64,000 nt of DNA from contig NZ_JAJUWR010000016.1 of NCBI RefSeq assembly GCF_021390545.1, forward strand, positions 62,001 to 126,000, in the 5' to 3' direction. This stretch comes from Algoriphagus sp. AGSA1. Its GTDB lineage: Bacteria; Bacteroidota; Bacteroidia; Cytophagales; Cyclobacteriaceae. Shown piece by piece: positions 1 through 8,954 of the stretch. The notes under the pieces were generated by a model that was not told the origin of the DNA, did not search any database, and saw nothing but the letters and a program-made list of their open reading frames with translations. The translations under genes and the position numbers were made by a program. Each line of letters opens with the position of its first letter. Positions within the stretch are counted from its first letter, which is position 1.

Positions 1-59
1 GCAGCTCCGGCCAAGCCTGCCAGAAAGGACACTCCGGTTGTTTTGAATAGACTGTTCAT
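1..59 (-). CDS. N-terminus of an unidentified protein, cut by the window edge
   Basis: An ATG read on the minus strand from base 59 opens a frame that runs off the left edge. Only about 19 residues are visible: a short polar start (MNSLFKTTG) followed by a small, hydrophobic Gly/Ala/Leu stretch. This looks like a signal peptide or membrane anchor. It diverges from dxr, and the 230 bases between them must hold both promoters. The product cannot be named from this fragment. Confidence 0.5.
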   Translation of the reverse strand, partial: MNSLFKTTGVSFLAGLAGA

Positions 60-289
60 AGCGAATTATTTATCAAAGTGACGGATTGCACTGGTTTCTG
101 TTGAGAATTTCACTTTTTTTAAGTTCAAAGTGTAATAAAATCTCTTCTTTTTGGCCTTTAAAAATATGCCATCTGATAAAATCTGACGAATTGTACAAGG
201 AAAAGTGGGAGCATCTTGTAATTTTGTCAGCAATTGAGAAAACTCACCAAATCTAAAGAGTTTTGATTTACTCAACAATCCAAAACTGA

Positions 290-1456
290 ATGACAGAACC
301 CAAACGCGTAGCCATTCTGGGCAGCACCGGAAGTATTGGTACCCAAACCCTGGAGGTGATCCGCCAACATCCTGAAGATTTTATTGTGGAGGTTCTGACC
401 GCACAGAATAATGCGGATTTACTGGTTGCACAAGCGCTGGAGTTTAATCCAAACGTGGTAGTGATCGGTAATGAAACACTGTACTCCAAAGTTCGGGATA
501 TCCTTCAGCCAAAGGACATTAAAGTGTATGCGGGCGACAAAGCTATTGCCCAAGTGGTGGAGATGGAAACTATTGATGTGGTTTTGACCGCATTGGTAGG
601 CTATTCCGGGCTGATTCCTACGGTAAATGCCATTAAGGCAGGTAAGCAGATTGCCTTGGCAAACAAAGAGACTCTTGTTGTAGCAGGAGAGATTATCACT
701 GCTTTGGCAAAAGAAAACCGGGTCAATATCTATCCTGTGGATTCTGAGCATTCCGCGATTTTTCAGTGCCTGATCGGTGAGTTTCATAATCCTATTGAAA
801 AAATCATCCTTACTGCCTCCGGCGGCCCGTTTAGGGGTAAGGACAGAACTTTCCTGGAAACTGTAACTTGTGAACAGGCACTTAAGCATCCCAATTGGGA
901 CATGGGTGCAAAAATCACTATAGATTCTGCCTCCTTGATGAATAAGGGCTTGGAAGTGATCGAGGCAAAATGGCTGTTCGGGCTGAAAACTGAGCAGATT
1001 GATGTGGTCGTACATCCTCAGAGTATTGTACATTCCATGGTTCAGTTTGAAGATGGATCGATCAAAGCACAACTTGGATTACCAGATATGCGTATTCCAA
1101 TTCAGTTTGCCCTGAGCTTTCCTGATCGGCTGAAAAGTGATTTCGAGCGGTTTGACTTTATGGATTATCCTCAATTGACCTTCGAACAACCGGATTTAAC
1201 AACCTTTAAGAATCTTCAGCTGGCCTATGATGCCCTTGCAAAAGGAGGGAATGCGCCATGTGTGTTGAATGCTGCCAATGAAATAGCGGTTGCGGCTTTC
1301 CTGAATAAAGAAGTGGGTTTTCTGGAAATGTCAGAGCTGATTGGCGAAACTCTCGAAAAAGCTGAGTTTATTGCACATCCAAAGTTGGAGGATTATGTGG
1401 AGACGGATAAGCGGGCAAGAGAAATTACAAAAGAACTAATAACGAATAAAGTATAA
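290..1456 (+). CDS. dxr: 1-deoxy-D-xylulose 5-phosphate reductoisomerase
   Basis: Cytoplasmic NADPH-dependent enzyme that converts DXP to MEP, the second step of the MEP isoprenoid pathway. The 388-residue length is normal for the family. The N-terminus has the Rossmann motif GSTGSIGTQT (about residues 11-20). LANKETLVVAGE follows, then the metal and substrate region SEHSAIFQ, then NWDMGAKITIDSASLMNKGLE, all diagnostic of Dxr. The start is the ATG at 290, which aligns with the usual short N-terminus (MTEPKRVAILGSTGS). The stop overlaps the rseP start as TAATG, so the two genes are co-transcribed and probably translationally coupled. The dxr-rseP order is common in Bacteroidota. Confidence 0.97.
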   Translation: MTEPKRVAILGSTGSIGTQTLEVIRQHPEDFIVEVLTAQNNADLLVAQALEFNPNVVVIGNETLYSKVRDILQPKDIKVYAGDKAIAQVVEMETIDVVLTALVGYSGLIPTVNAIKAGKQIALANKETLVVAGEIITALAKENRVNIYPVDSEHSAIFQCLIGEFHNPIEKIILTASGGPFRGKDRTFLETVTCEQALKHPNWDMGAKITIDSASLMNKGLEVIEAKWLFGLKTEQIDVVVHPQSIVHSMVQFEDGSIKAQLGLPDMRIPIQFALSFPDRLKSDFERFDFMDYPQLTFEQPDLTTFKNLQLAYDALAKGGNAPCVLNAANEIAVAAFLNKEVGFLEMSELIGETLEKAEFIAHPKLEDYVETDKRAREITKELITNKV

Positions 1457-2781
1457 TGGATACCTTAATTATGGTGGGCCAATTACTCCTGGGATTGTCG
1501 ATCCTGGTGGGTTTACACGAGTTGGGCCACTTGCTTACCGCCAAGATGTTTGGCATGAGAGTAGAAAAATTCTCAATTGGATTTCCTCCGAAAATCGCCG
1601 GATTCCAGTATGGGGAAACCGAATATTCCATTGGGGCTATTCCACTGGGAGGATTTGTAAAAATCTCCGGAATGGTGGATGAATCCATGGATTCAGAGCA
1701 AATGTCCGGGGAGCCACAGCCTTGGGAGTTTCGCTCCAAGCCAGCTTGGCAGCGTCTGATCGTAATGTTGGGCGGAATTATTGTCAATGTGGTTACCGGA
1801 ATCGTGATTTTCGTGATCTTGGTTTATAATAATGGGGAAACCTATTTCTCCCGGGACCAAATCATAGAAAACGGCATTGTTGCCCTTGAAATAGGTGAGT
1901 CTATAGGTTTGCAAACAGGTGATAAGATCTTGGATATCAATGGTGAACCCTATGAAACACTCAGTGATCTTACTTCAGGTTCAGCTTTGCTCAGTGAAAA
2001 TGGCTACTACACCGTAGATCGTGGAGGAGAAATCCTCAAAGTTGATATTCCCCGTGGCTTTATCAATTCCTTCAATAGTCAGAATGCGATAAACAGTTTT
2101 GTGGACATCAGATATCCGTTCGAACTACGCAAGATAGATAAAGGTGGTGCGGCAGACAAAGCCGGAATCACGCCAGAAGATAAAATCCTTTCTGTAAATG
2201 GTCAGCCAATCACTTATTTTGACGAACTACAGACTGCACTTGGAAAATCCAAAAATAAAGCGGCTGATTTTGAATTGCTGACGAGTTCCAATGACACCAT
2301 ACATAAAATGGTAGCGGTGACAGATAGGGGGACGGTGGATATTGCTGTCAATCCTTTGATAGAAATGGTTCAAAGCAAATATAGTTTTACTGAATCACTT
2401 AAAAAGGGAACGGTAAAAGCATTTACGGTAGTAATCGTGAATGCAAAAGCAATGGGTAAGATGTTTACCGGGGAAGTATCAACCAAAAATGTCAGTGGGC
2501 CTATTGGGATGGCAAAAATCTATGGGGATACCTGGAACTGGACTAAATTTTGGACTATCACAGGGTTGATTTCCATGATCCTTGCCTTTATGAATCTGTT
2601 GCCGATCCCTGCACTGGATGGAGGGCATGTGATTTTCTTGCTATATGAGATGATCTCAGGACGTGCGCCTTCCGATAGATTTCTAGAGAATGCCCAGAAA
2701 GTCGGTATGGTCGTCCTGCTTGCATTGATGGTATTTGCGATCGGAAACGATGTGCTCAAACTGTTTACAGGTGAGGGCTAA
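1456..2781 (+). CDS. rseP: RIP metalloprotease, site-2 protease family
   Basis: Inner-membrane intramembrane zinc protease that cleaves anti-sigma factors or signal-peptide remnants after a first periplasmic cut. HELGH at residues 21-25 lies in the first transmembrane segment and supplies two zinc ligands and the catalytic Glu. The third ligand is Asp388 in LDGGH near the C-terminus. Between them are two periplasmic PDZ-like domains (about residues 130-200 and 205-285; the second contains the typical GGAADKAGI turn). The 441-residue length is usual for Bacteroidota. It overlaps dxr by one base. A strong hairpin terminator follows at 2804-2829. The likely in vivo substrate is an anti-sigma factor, but none is encoded nearby. 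Confidence 0.95.
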   Translation: MDTLIMVGQLLLGLSILVGLHELGHLLTAKMFGMRVEKFSIGFPPKIAGFQYGETEYSIGAIPLGGFVKISGMVDESMDSEQMSGEPQPWEFRSKPAWQRLIVMLGGIIVNVVTGIVIFVILVYNNGETYFSRDQIIENGIVALEIGESIGLQTGDKILDINGEPYETLSDLTSGSALLSENGYYTVDRGGEILKVDIPRGFINSFNSQNAINSFVDIRYPFELRKIDKGGAADKAGITPEDKILSVNGQPITYFDELQTALGKSKNKAADFELLTSSNDTIHKMVAVTDRGTVDIAVNPLIEMVQSKYSFTESLKKGTVKAFTVVIVNAKAMGKMFTGEVSTKNVSGPIGMAKIYGDTWNWTKFWTITGLISMILAFMNLLPIPALDGGHVIFLLYEMISGRAPSDRFLENAQKVGMVVLLALMVFAIGNDVLKLFTGEG

Positions 2782-2803
2782 AGCAGAGTGAAAGTATATA
2801 AGG

Positions 2804-2829
2804 AAAGCCGGGAGAAATCCCGGCTTTTT
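2804..2829 (+). terminator. Rho-independent terminator of dxr-rseP
   Basis: Perfect 10-bp arms AAAGCCGGGA / TCCCGGCTTT around a GAAA tetraloop, running into five T residues. It lies 22 bases after the rseP stop. Confidence 0.9.
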
Positions 2830-2863
2830 GATTTTTAACCAGTGGCAGGCTCTACTAAAAATA

Positions 2864-2920
2864 TTTTTAACTAAATATTGGTTAGTTAAAAATAATCTAA
2901 TTATCTAGCGTGATAATTAG
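2864..2920. promoter_or_regulatory. Two tandem perfect inverted repeats upstream of the 2927 gene
   Basis: The first is TTTTTAACTAA, 7 bases, TTAGTTAAAAA (2864-2892; 11-bp perfect arms). The second is CTAATTATC, 6 bases, GATAATTAG (2897-2920; 9-bp perfect arms), ending 6 bases before the ATG at 2927. They could be operators, or hairpins in the 5' leader that cover the ribosome binding region. Neither has a T-tract suited to a terminator. The function is inferred; the symmetry is seen directly. Confidence 0.55.
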
Positions 2921-2926
2921 AGACAT

Positions 2927-4198
2927 ATGAATAGAATTATACTCATGGTGGTGGTCATGATTTTGACGGGTATGCCATTTTTTTATGTCCAGGCACAGAG
3001 TGGTTATATAGAGGAAGAGATATGGTCAAGAATCAATCCAGCTTCCGCTCTGGAGTCGGATTTTATTATTACTACTGATGGAACCAAGCTTTTTGGACAA
3101 ATCATCAGCAACTATGATTACTCCAATTATGATAAAGTTGAATTTGAGCATAATGGAAGTGTAAAGACTTATTTTCCCGCAGATCTTCAGGCTTTTGGGC
3201 TGGCCAATGGGCGGTTTTTTATGAGCAAAAAACTGGACGAATCCTCAGCACTTGAATTTGTACAGATTTTGTTTTCCGGCAAACTCCAACTGGATTATAA
3301 AAAGGGCAAATATTATATAGACAATGGATTAGAGATCCAAGAGCTTCGCTCATATTACCAGGATGTGACCTATGATGGGGGAAAGAGGAGAAAACGTATC
3401 AAATTGTATATCTCTACTCTAAAGATATTAACGGCGGGAAGCTGTGGTTTTGAAATAAATGACCTGATTGAACGGGCAAATTTGGAAGAACAAGATTTGA
3501 TCCGTATCCTAACACAATATCATGAGTGCGAGCAATTACCTTATAAGGTTCATGTAGATAAAATTCCACTTTTTAAAATGTCACCTACTGTAGGAGTGGG
3601 AATGGCAGCTATGTTCATTAGGTCTTTTGAAAATGAGTATGGGAGAGCAAGTAAAATAGATCAACCACGTAATTTTCAAGCTGAGGCAGGCATTAGACTT
3701 CATGATTTCAGAAAGTCTCCTCGAATAAGTTTTGATTTAAGATTCAAGTACCAGGTCATGTCTAGTACTTGGTCGATCAGTCAAGTCAATAGATCCATTA
3801 TGGTAACAGGATCGCAAGATTTTACACAGCGAAGCATCCAAATCCCTTTTAGTGTCAATTTTAGTTTTTATAAAAGGGATGACTTGAATATTTATTTTGG
3901 TTTACGTGCTGGTTTAATGTTTACTTCCCTGAAAACCAGTGAGGGATACATTGACTTTACACACCTTCATTCAAATCAAACCTATTTAAGCAACATGGAT
4001 CTGATGGAGGCAGAACCATCACTTTTTGTTCCTGGATTGAAGTTGGGAAGCACTATTCCAATCAATGAGAAAAGAAGGTTATACGCTGAAATTCAAGCGG
4101 ATTATGCAAAAGGAATGTATTTGACCTTTTTGCCTAATTCAACCAACGTAGGATATAATAATACGCTTGTTTCATTTAATATAGGATTTGAATTTTGA
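2927..4198 (+). CDS. Predicted outer-membrane beta-barrel protein
   Basis: The first 24 residues form a signal peptide (hydrophobic core ending in AQA). An N-terminal domain follows with repeated short strands (IITTDGTKLFGQI, then VEFEHNGSVKTYFP), a layout common in Bacteroidota proteins of unknown role. From about residue 220 to the end, alternating hydrophobic strands (for example ISFDLRFKYQV, IQIPFSVNFSF, YFGLRAGLMF) suggest an 8-10-stranded barrel. The chain ends in Phe (SFNIGFEF), a typical beta-barrel assembly signal. I do not recognise a named family. It shares an operon with the lipoprotein at 4204, whose start codon region overlaps this stop, so the pair may form one outer-membrane complex. 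Confidence 0.75.
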   Translation: MNRIILMVVVMILTGMPFFYVQAQSGYIEEEIWSRINPASALESDFIITTDGTKLFGQIISNYDYSNYDKVEFEHNGSVKTYFPADLQAFGLANGRFFMSKKLDESSALEFVQILFSGKLQLDYKKGKYYIDNGLEIQELRSYYQDVTYDGGKRRKRIKLYISTLKILTAGSCGFEINDLIERANLEEQDLIRILTQYHECEQLPYKVHVDKIPLFKMSPTVGVGMAAMFIRSFENEYGRASKIDQPRNFQAEAGIRLHDFRKSPRISFDLRFKYQVMSSTWSISQVNRSIMVTGSQDFTQRSIQIPFSVNFSFYKRDDLNIYFGLRAGLMFTSLKTSEGYIDFTHLHSNQTYLSNMDLMEAEPSLFVPGLKLGSTIPINEKRRLYAEIQADYAKGMYLTFLPNSTNVGYNNTLVSFNIGFEF

Positions 4199-4203
4199 AT
4201 GGT

Positions 4204-6243
4204 ATGAGGTTACGATTTATAATAGCCGCGGTTTCTATCATGTTTTTAGCTTCTTGTGAAAAAGAAGAGATTGTACCAAGGACAAACCCACGGTTTTCTG
4301 TGACACTAGTGCAGAGTATATCTGAGGAGGGGGCGGAGTTTCGTGCCCGCATGATTGACCGTGGGAGTGATGAGATTTTGGAATATGGATTTGTGTATTC
4401 AGAGTCAGATAATCCTACAATAGGATACTCAGATTATGTCAGTAATCCAGGTGCTCCTCAGGAAAATTTCACTTTATCAGCTTCTTATGGATTGATAGAG
4501 GGAACGATATATTATGTTGCAGCATTTCTTCGGACTAGTAATGGAATTGTCTATTCCACTCCCACCGAGTTTTTGAGTCAGGGAAGTAAGGGGTTTGTGT
4601 TTGATAGAATGGAATTTGCGCAGCCGGCTTATTATGGTGATACAATACTTGTCTTTGCTGAAAGGCTTAGCACAAACCTTCAAAATTATGAGATAAAGGT
4701 AAATGGGACTCCTGCCCAGGTATTAGGATTAACCAAAGAGAGTTTTGAAATTATAATCCCAAGCTTGATACAAATTGATCGAATAGATGACCAATCTATT
4801 AACTTAAACTTCGATATCACTATTGCAGGGAAAAAGTTAGAATTAAATGAACAAGTAAATTTCAAAGAACCACAGTTTTTTACTAACCCAATTCAAGAGG
4901 TCTTTTATCAACAGGAGGTAGTGATAAAGGGAGATTTTCTCACTTCTGATGAAGTTCAGGTGATCATGAAGAGTGAGAATGGTGGAGGATGGCCTTTGCC
5001 TGTCATGAAGTACGAAGAAAAGGAAATAACATTTCTAGCACGGATGAATAATTATATTGCTGCCAATGGGAGCTTGGTAGTTGAAGTTCGTGGAAAGGAA
5101 TATCCTCTCAAAGATGTTTTCAGGATGAAGGGATCGGAGTTAATACCAAATCAACAGTTTTCTGGTAAAACCTATGATTACTATGAAGTCTTGGGACAGA
5201 ATTTTATAGAAGAGTATCAAGGCAATGAATTCTTAAGTGATATTCCTGGTGTTGCTGTTCCTAGTGAGCATGCCACTTCCGATATGGTAGGTGTAATTTT
5301 TGGGAGAAATATTTCATCCAGAAATCTGAAAGTCTATGCAAATAATTATGGACAGAAATCTAAGAATTATGCTGAGTTTCACTTCACTGATCCGAATTTG
5401 CGCTTTATGCCAATGCCGGAGGAATTTGTTGGCTATAGAAATGTACAGGAAAGTGGGGTGACTGTTGAGGGTATTGGGTACTTCTTTTTGGAAAATAATG
5501 TGTACAGAATTAACCCGGAATTACGTAAAGTAGAAAAAGTGGCCAGCGGTCCAGAAAGTGTGTACCATCTTGCCGGTGGATTCTCTTACGCTTCTATTAA
5601 CGGTAAAATCTATTTAGGTGCCATTGGCAAGTCAGTCAGTCAGAATTCCTTTTGGGAATTTGATCCTAAAACAAATAAATTAAAACAACTTGCTGATATT
5701 CCTTCCTTGGCAAACAAACCCAAATTAATTTATTCTATGGGTAGCCACTTGTATTTTGAAGGAGGATATAAATATACCGCCGGTGGTTATATCTGGGATG
5801 CAGGTGTATATAAGTATACCATTTCTACCAATACTTGGGAAAAGCTTGAAAGAGAATTTGAAAATGATCAGTATACTGTATTATTCAGAACCTTTAGATA
5901 TGATGGTGCTATTTATACTATTATGGACAACACTGGATCTATATATCCAGAAATACGACAGTTTAACCCCACTACAGAAAATTGGGAGCCCTATGCAGAT
6001 TTGGGACATTTTGGAAGACCAACTTCTGCCAATGAAATATTTGTAATAGGTGACTGGGTTTACAGTTTTTACCCGGAGGAAGTTTCAGCGTTCAATATGC
6101 GGACAGAGTCCACTAAGATTTGGCAGCATGGATTTACGGTTTCTTATTTCAATTGGAATTACTCATTTCAATCGGAGGATAAGATTTATGTTTACTCAGA
6201 TAGGTCACTTTTTGAGTTTGATCCTGAATATTTTGACCAATAA
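4204..6243 (+). CDS. Lipoprotein with IPT/TIG-like and Kelch-type beta-propeller regions
   Basis: I chose the ATG at 4204, which gives a compact lipoprotein signal (MRLRFIIAAVSIMFLASC) with the lipidated Cys at residue 18. An in-frame TTG at 4195 overlaps the upstream stop and would add three residues. The following EKEE resembles the lipoprotein export signal that sends Bacteroidota lipoproteins to the cell surface. Residues about 30-110 look like an Fn3-like domain (EYGFVYSESDNP). About 115-300 contain IPT/TIG-like strands. From about 400 to the end are repeats with GG...YIWDAG and W.FDPKTNKLKQL / YKYTISTNTWEKL / RQFNPTTENWE, the Kelch pattern of a beta-propeller. The likely role is surface ligand or partner binding with the barrel encoded by 2927. 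The specific function is unknown. Confidence 0.8.
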   Translation: MRLRFIIAAVSIMFLASCEKEEIVPRTNPRFSVTLVQSISEEGAEFRARMIDRGSDEILEYGFVYSESDNPTIGYSDYVSNPGAPQENFTLSASYGLIEGTIYYVAAFLRTSNGIVYSTPTEFLSQGSKGFVFDRMEFAQPAYYGDTILVFAERLSTNLQNYEIKVNGTPAQVLGLTKESFEIIIPSLIQIDRIDDQSINLNFDITIAGKKLELNEQVNFKEPQFFTNPIQEVFYQQEVVIKGDFLTSDEVQVIMKSENGGGWPLPVMKYEEKEITFLARMNNYIAANGSLVVEVRGKEYPLKDVFRMKGSELIPNQQFSGKTYDYYEVLGQNFIEEYQGNEFLSDIPGVAVPSEHATSDMVGVIFGRNISSRNLKVYANNYGQKSKNYAEFHFTDPNLRFMPMPEEFVGYRNVQESGVTVEGIGYFFLENNVYRINPELRKVEKVASGPESVYHLAGGFSYASINGKIYLGAIGKSVSQNSFWEFDPKTNKLKQLADIPSLANKPKLIYSMGSHLYFEGGYKYTAGGYIWDAGVYKYTISTNTWEKLEREFENDQYTVLFRTFRYDGAIYTIMDNTGSIYPEIRQFNPTTENWEPYADLGHFGRPTSANEIFVIGDWVYSFYPEEVSAFNMRTESTKIWQHGFTVSYFNWNYSFQSEDKIYVYSDRSLFEFDPEYFDQ

Positions 6244-6292
6244 CTGCCATTCTGACCATTTGCCCCTTTGGCATGCACCTTGACCTTTTAGC

Positions 6293-6325
6293 AAGAACCT
6301 TCGTATTTTGAGGGTTCTTCTTTTA
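6293..6325 (+). terminator. Terminator after the 2927-6243 operon
   Basis: AAGAACC and GGTTCTT arms (one bulge) flank a 12-13 base loop and run into a T-rich tract (CTTCTTTTATTTTAG). It lies 50 bases after the stop. Confidence 0.6.
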
Positions 6326-6366
6326 TTTTAGCATAAAACGGACAGCTTAGCTGTCATTCTGTCTAT

Positions 6367-8847
6367 ATGAGCCAATTCGAAAATTCAGTGTTTCAAAATA
6401 TGATGGTCGGTGATTTTGCCGGCGAAGGAGATCTGATCCAGCTAATAACCGATGAAGAGGATGATGCGCAGGGAAAGGAAGTTCTTGAAGATGAGATCCC
6501 TGTTCTGTCAGTGAGAAACACGGTGCTTTTCCCTGGGGTGGTCATCCCCATCACCGTGGGGAGGCAACGTTCCATACGCCTGGTGAAAAAAGCACAAAAA
6601 GGAAATAAACTGATAGGGGTGTGTGCCCAGATCAATCCTAATATTGATGATCCAGGCTGGGAGGATATCTATCAAATAGGGACACTTGCCAAAATCATCA
6701 AAATGATCGTCTTGCCTGATGGCAACACCACCATTATTATCCAAGGGAAAAAACGTTTCCAGATCAGTGAACAGATCACCGATGACCCATACTTCATTGC
6801 CAAAGCTGAATACCTGGAGGAAAATTTCCCCAAAAGCTCCAAAAAAATCCAGGCATTGGAAGAGTCATTGAAGGAATCCGCCACCCGGATACTTCATCTT
6901 AACCCGGAGATTCCGAGGGAGGCCCAGGTGGCATTGGACAATATTGACAATACCCCCTTTTTGACGCATTTCCTTTCCTCCAATATCAACGCCCCGGTTG
7001 AGGCAAAGCAGCGTTTGCTGGAAATCAATGATGGGGTAGAGCGGGCGACACTTTTGCTGGAGTTTATGATGAAGGACATCCAGATGCTGGAGCTGAAATC
7101 TGAGATTCAAAAGAAAGTACACACGGATATTGACCAGCAACAGCGGGATTATTTTCTTCGGCAGCAGATGAAGGTCCTGCAGACCGAGCTTGGGGACGAG
7201 GGTCCTGAAAAAGAAGTGGAAGACCTGAGACTTCGGGGGGCTAAGAAGAACTGGCCGGAAGAAGTAAGGCGACATTTTGAAAAGGAACTGGACAAAGTGC
7301 TCAGAATCAACCCTTCTGCAGCGGAATATCCTATAGCACTGAACTATGCCGAAACCATGGTGGATTTGCCTTGGAATGAATTTACCCAAGATAATTTTGA
7401 TTTGAACCATGCCAAGAAGGTATTGGACAGCGATCATTTCGGATTGGAAAAAGTCAAAGAAAGAATCATTGAGTACTTGGCGGTTTTGAAACTAAAAAAT
7501 GATCTAAAAGGCCCGATTTTATGTCTCTACGGCCCTCCTGGTGTGGGAAAAACCTCTTTGGGTAAGTCCATAGCGGCAGCCTTGGGAAGAAAATACGTGC
7601 GTATGTCACTGGGGGGGATGCATGATGAGGCAGAGATCAGGGGGCATCGCAAAACCTATGTAGGGGCAATGCCCGGGAAGATCATCCAGAACATGAAAAA
7701 GGTGAAAATCTCAAACCCAGTGTATGTGCTGGATGAGATTGATAAGCTTTCTTCTGATTTCAGGGGAGATCCTTCGTCAGCATTCCTAGAAGTGTTGGAT
7801 CCTGAACAAAACAGCGCTTTCCTGGATAATTACCTTGAAGTAGAATATGATTTGAGCAAGGTGCTCTTCATTGCCACTGCCAATTCCCTGGATACTATTC
7901 AGCCTGCACTGCGGGACAGAATGGAAATCATAGAGGTGACTGGATACACCCAGGAAGAAAAAGTGGAAATCGCCAAGCGCCATTTAGTACCGAAACAGCG
8001 AAAGGAACATGGGTTGAAGGCGAAGCAAATCAGCTTTGACAAGGCTGCATTGGTAAAAATAATAGAGGATTATACCAGGGAATCCGGTGTACGGAATCTC
8101 GAAAGGGCGATAGGCAAAGTGGTTCGGAATATAGCCAAGGCTATAGCGATGGAAGAGGAGTACAGTCCCAAGATCACGGCCACCGCAGTACGGAAAATCC
8201 TGGGATCCGAGATGTTTGATAAGGAGTCTTATACTGACAATAATACCGCTGGTGTTGTGACAGGGCTGGCATGGACGAGTGTGGGTGGCGAGATACTCTT
8301 TATAGAAACCAGTCTTAGCCGGGGCAAAGGCAAACTTACCTTGTCGGGGCAACTTGGCGAAGTCATGAAGGAATCCGCGATCACTGCTTTATCCTACCTG
8401 AAATCCAAAGCTGAGAAACTTGGGATTGATCATAGAGTGTTTGATCAATATGACCTGCACATCCACGTACCAGCGGGAGCTGTGCCTAAAGACGGGCCAT
8501 CAGCTGGTATTACCATGCTGACAGCGATGGCTTCTGTCTTTACCCAGCGAAAGGTAAAGGCAAAGATAGCCATGACAGGGGAAATCAGCCTGATAGGAAA
8601 AGTAATGCCTGTGGGAGGAATCAAGGAGAAAATCCTTGCGGCCAAAAGAGCTGGGATTAAGGAAATTATCCTTTGCCATAAAAATCGACGGGATATCGAA
8701 GAAATCGATGAACAGTACGTTAAGGGAGTGGACTTCCATTTTGTGAATAGAGTGGAGGAAGTGTTGGAAATAGCACTTTTGAAAGCAAAGGTGGACGACC
8801 CCTTGAAGTTTAACTTACAGCCTGAAAACCCCAAAGAAAACGACTAG
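6367..8847 (+). CDS. lon: ATP-dependent endopeptidase La (Lon)
   Basis: Cytoplasmic AAA+ protease for damaged and regulatory proteins. The 826 residues carry the standard order. The N-terminal substrate-binding domain starts around [20 protein letters not shown] (48-67). A coiled linker follows (about 240-300). The AAA+ module has Walker [10 protein letters not shown] (389-397) and Walker B VYVLDEID. The C-terminal protease domain has the catalytic Ser712 in DGPSAGIT and Lys755 in [11 protein letters not shown]. The start is ATG 6367; the acidic N-terminal extension is usual in Bacteroidota. Two related sequences (CTGCCATTCTGACC at 6244 and CTGTCATTCTGTCT at 6351) lie upstream and could be regulatory. 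It is followed by hslU, so two ATP-dependent protease components sit together. Confidence 0.97.
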   Translation: MSQFENSVFQNMMVGDFAGEGDLIQLITDEEDDAQGKEVLEDEIPVLSVRNTVLFPGVVIPITVGRQRSIRLVKKAQKGNKLIGVCAQINPNIDDPGWEDIYQIGTLAKIIKMIVLPDGNTTIIIQGKKRFQISEQITDDPYFIAKAEYLEENFPKSSKKIQALEESLKESATRILHLNPEIPREAQVALDNIDNTPFLTHFLSSNINAPVEAKQRLLEINDGVERATLLLEFMMKDIQMLELKSEIQKKVHTDIDQQQRDYFLRQQMKVLQTELGDEGPEKEVEDLRLRGAKKNWPEEVRRHFEKELDKVLRINPSAAEYPIALNYAETMVDLPWNEFTQDNFDLNHAKKVLDSDHFGLEKVKERIIEYLAVLKLKNDLKGPILCLYGPPGVGKTSLGKSIAAALGRKYVRMSLGGMHDEAEIRGHRKTYVGAMPGKIIQNMKKVKISNPVYVLDEIDKLSSDFRGDPSSAFLEVLDPEQNSAFLDNYLEVEYDLSKVLFIATANSLDTIQPALRDRMEIIEVTGYTQEEKVEIAKRHLVPKQRKEHGLKAKQISFDKAALVKIIEDYTRESGVRNLERAIGKVVRNIAKAIAMEEEYSPKITATAVRKILGSEMFDKESYTDNNTAGVVTGLAWTSVGGEILFIETSLSRGKGKLTLSGQLGEVMKESAITALSYLKSKAEKLGIDHRVFDQYDLHIHVPAGAVPKDGPSAGITMLTAMASVFTQRKVKAKIAMTGEISLIGKVMPVGGIKEKILAAKRAGIKEIILCHKNRRDIEEIDEQYVKGVDFHFVNRVEEVLEIALLKAKVDDPLKFNLQPENPKEND

Positions 8848-8900
8848 TGTTCTTTGGCCAAAATCAGGCTAAGTACTTATCAAAATACTAAAATCATACA

Positions 8901-8945
8901 ATGACTCAGATCGCCATAGACCACAGCGATCTGCGTACATTTTAA
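8901..8945 (+). promoter_or_regulatory. Leader of hslU: inverted repeat inside a 14-codon reading frame
   Basis: CAGATCGC (8907-8914) pairs perfectly with GCGATCTG (8926-8933) across 11 bases. The same bases lie within a short open frame from ATG 8901 to TAA 8943-8945 (MTQIAIDHSDLRTF), which ends 10 bases before the hslU ATG. It may be a hairpin operator, a leader peptide that couples translation, or chance. Only the symmetry and the frame are seen directly. Confidence 0.3.
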
Positions 8946-8954
8946 CCTAACAAC

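Noticed and set aside
66..278. A 70-codon minus-strand frame upstream of the partial gene
   Set aside because: It begins only at a TTG, has no recognisable features and fills a space that must hold two divergent promoters.
5756..6283. Frames at 5756-6046 and 6050-6283 within the Kelch lipoprotein
   Set aside because: Out-of-frame shadows of the lipoprotein gene.
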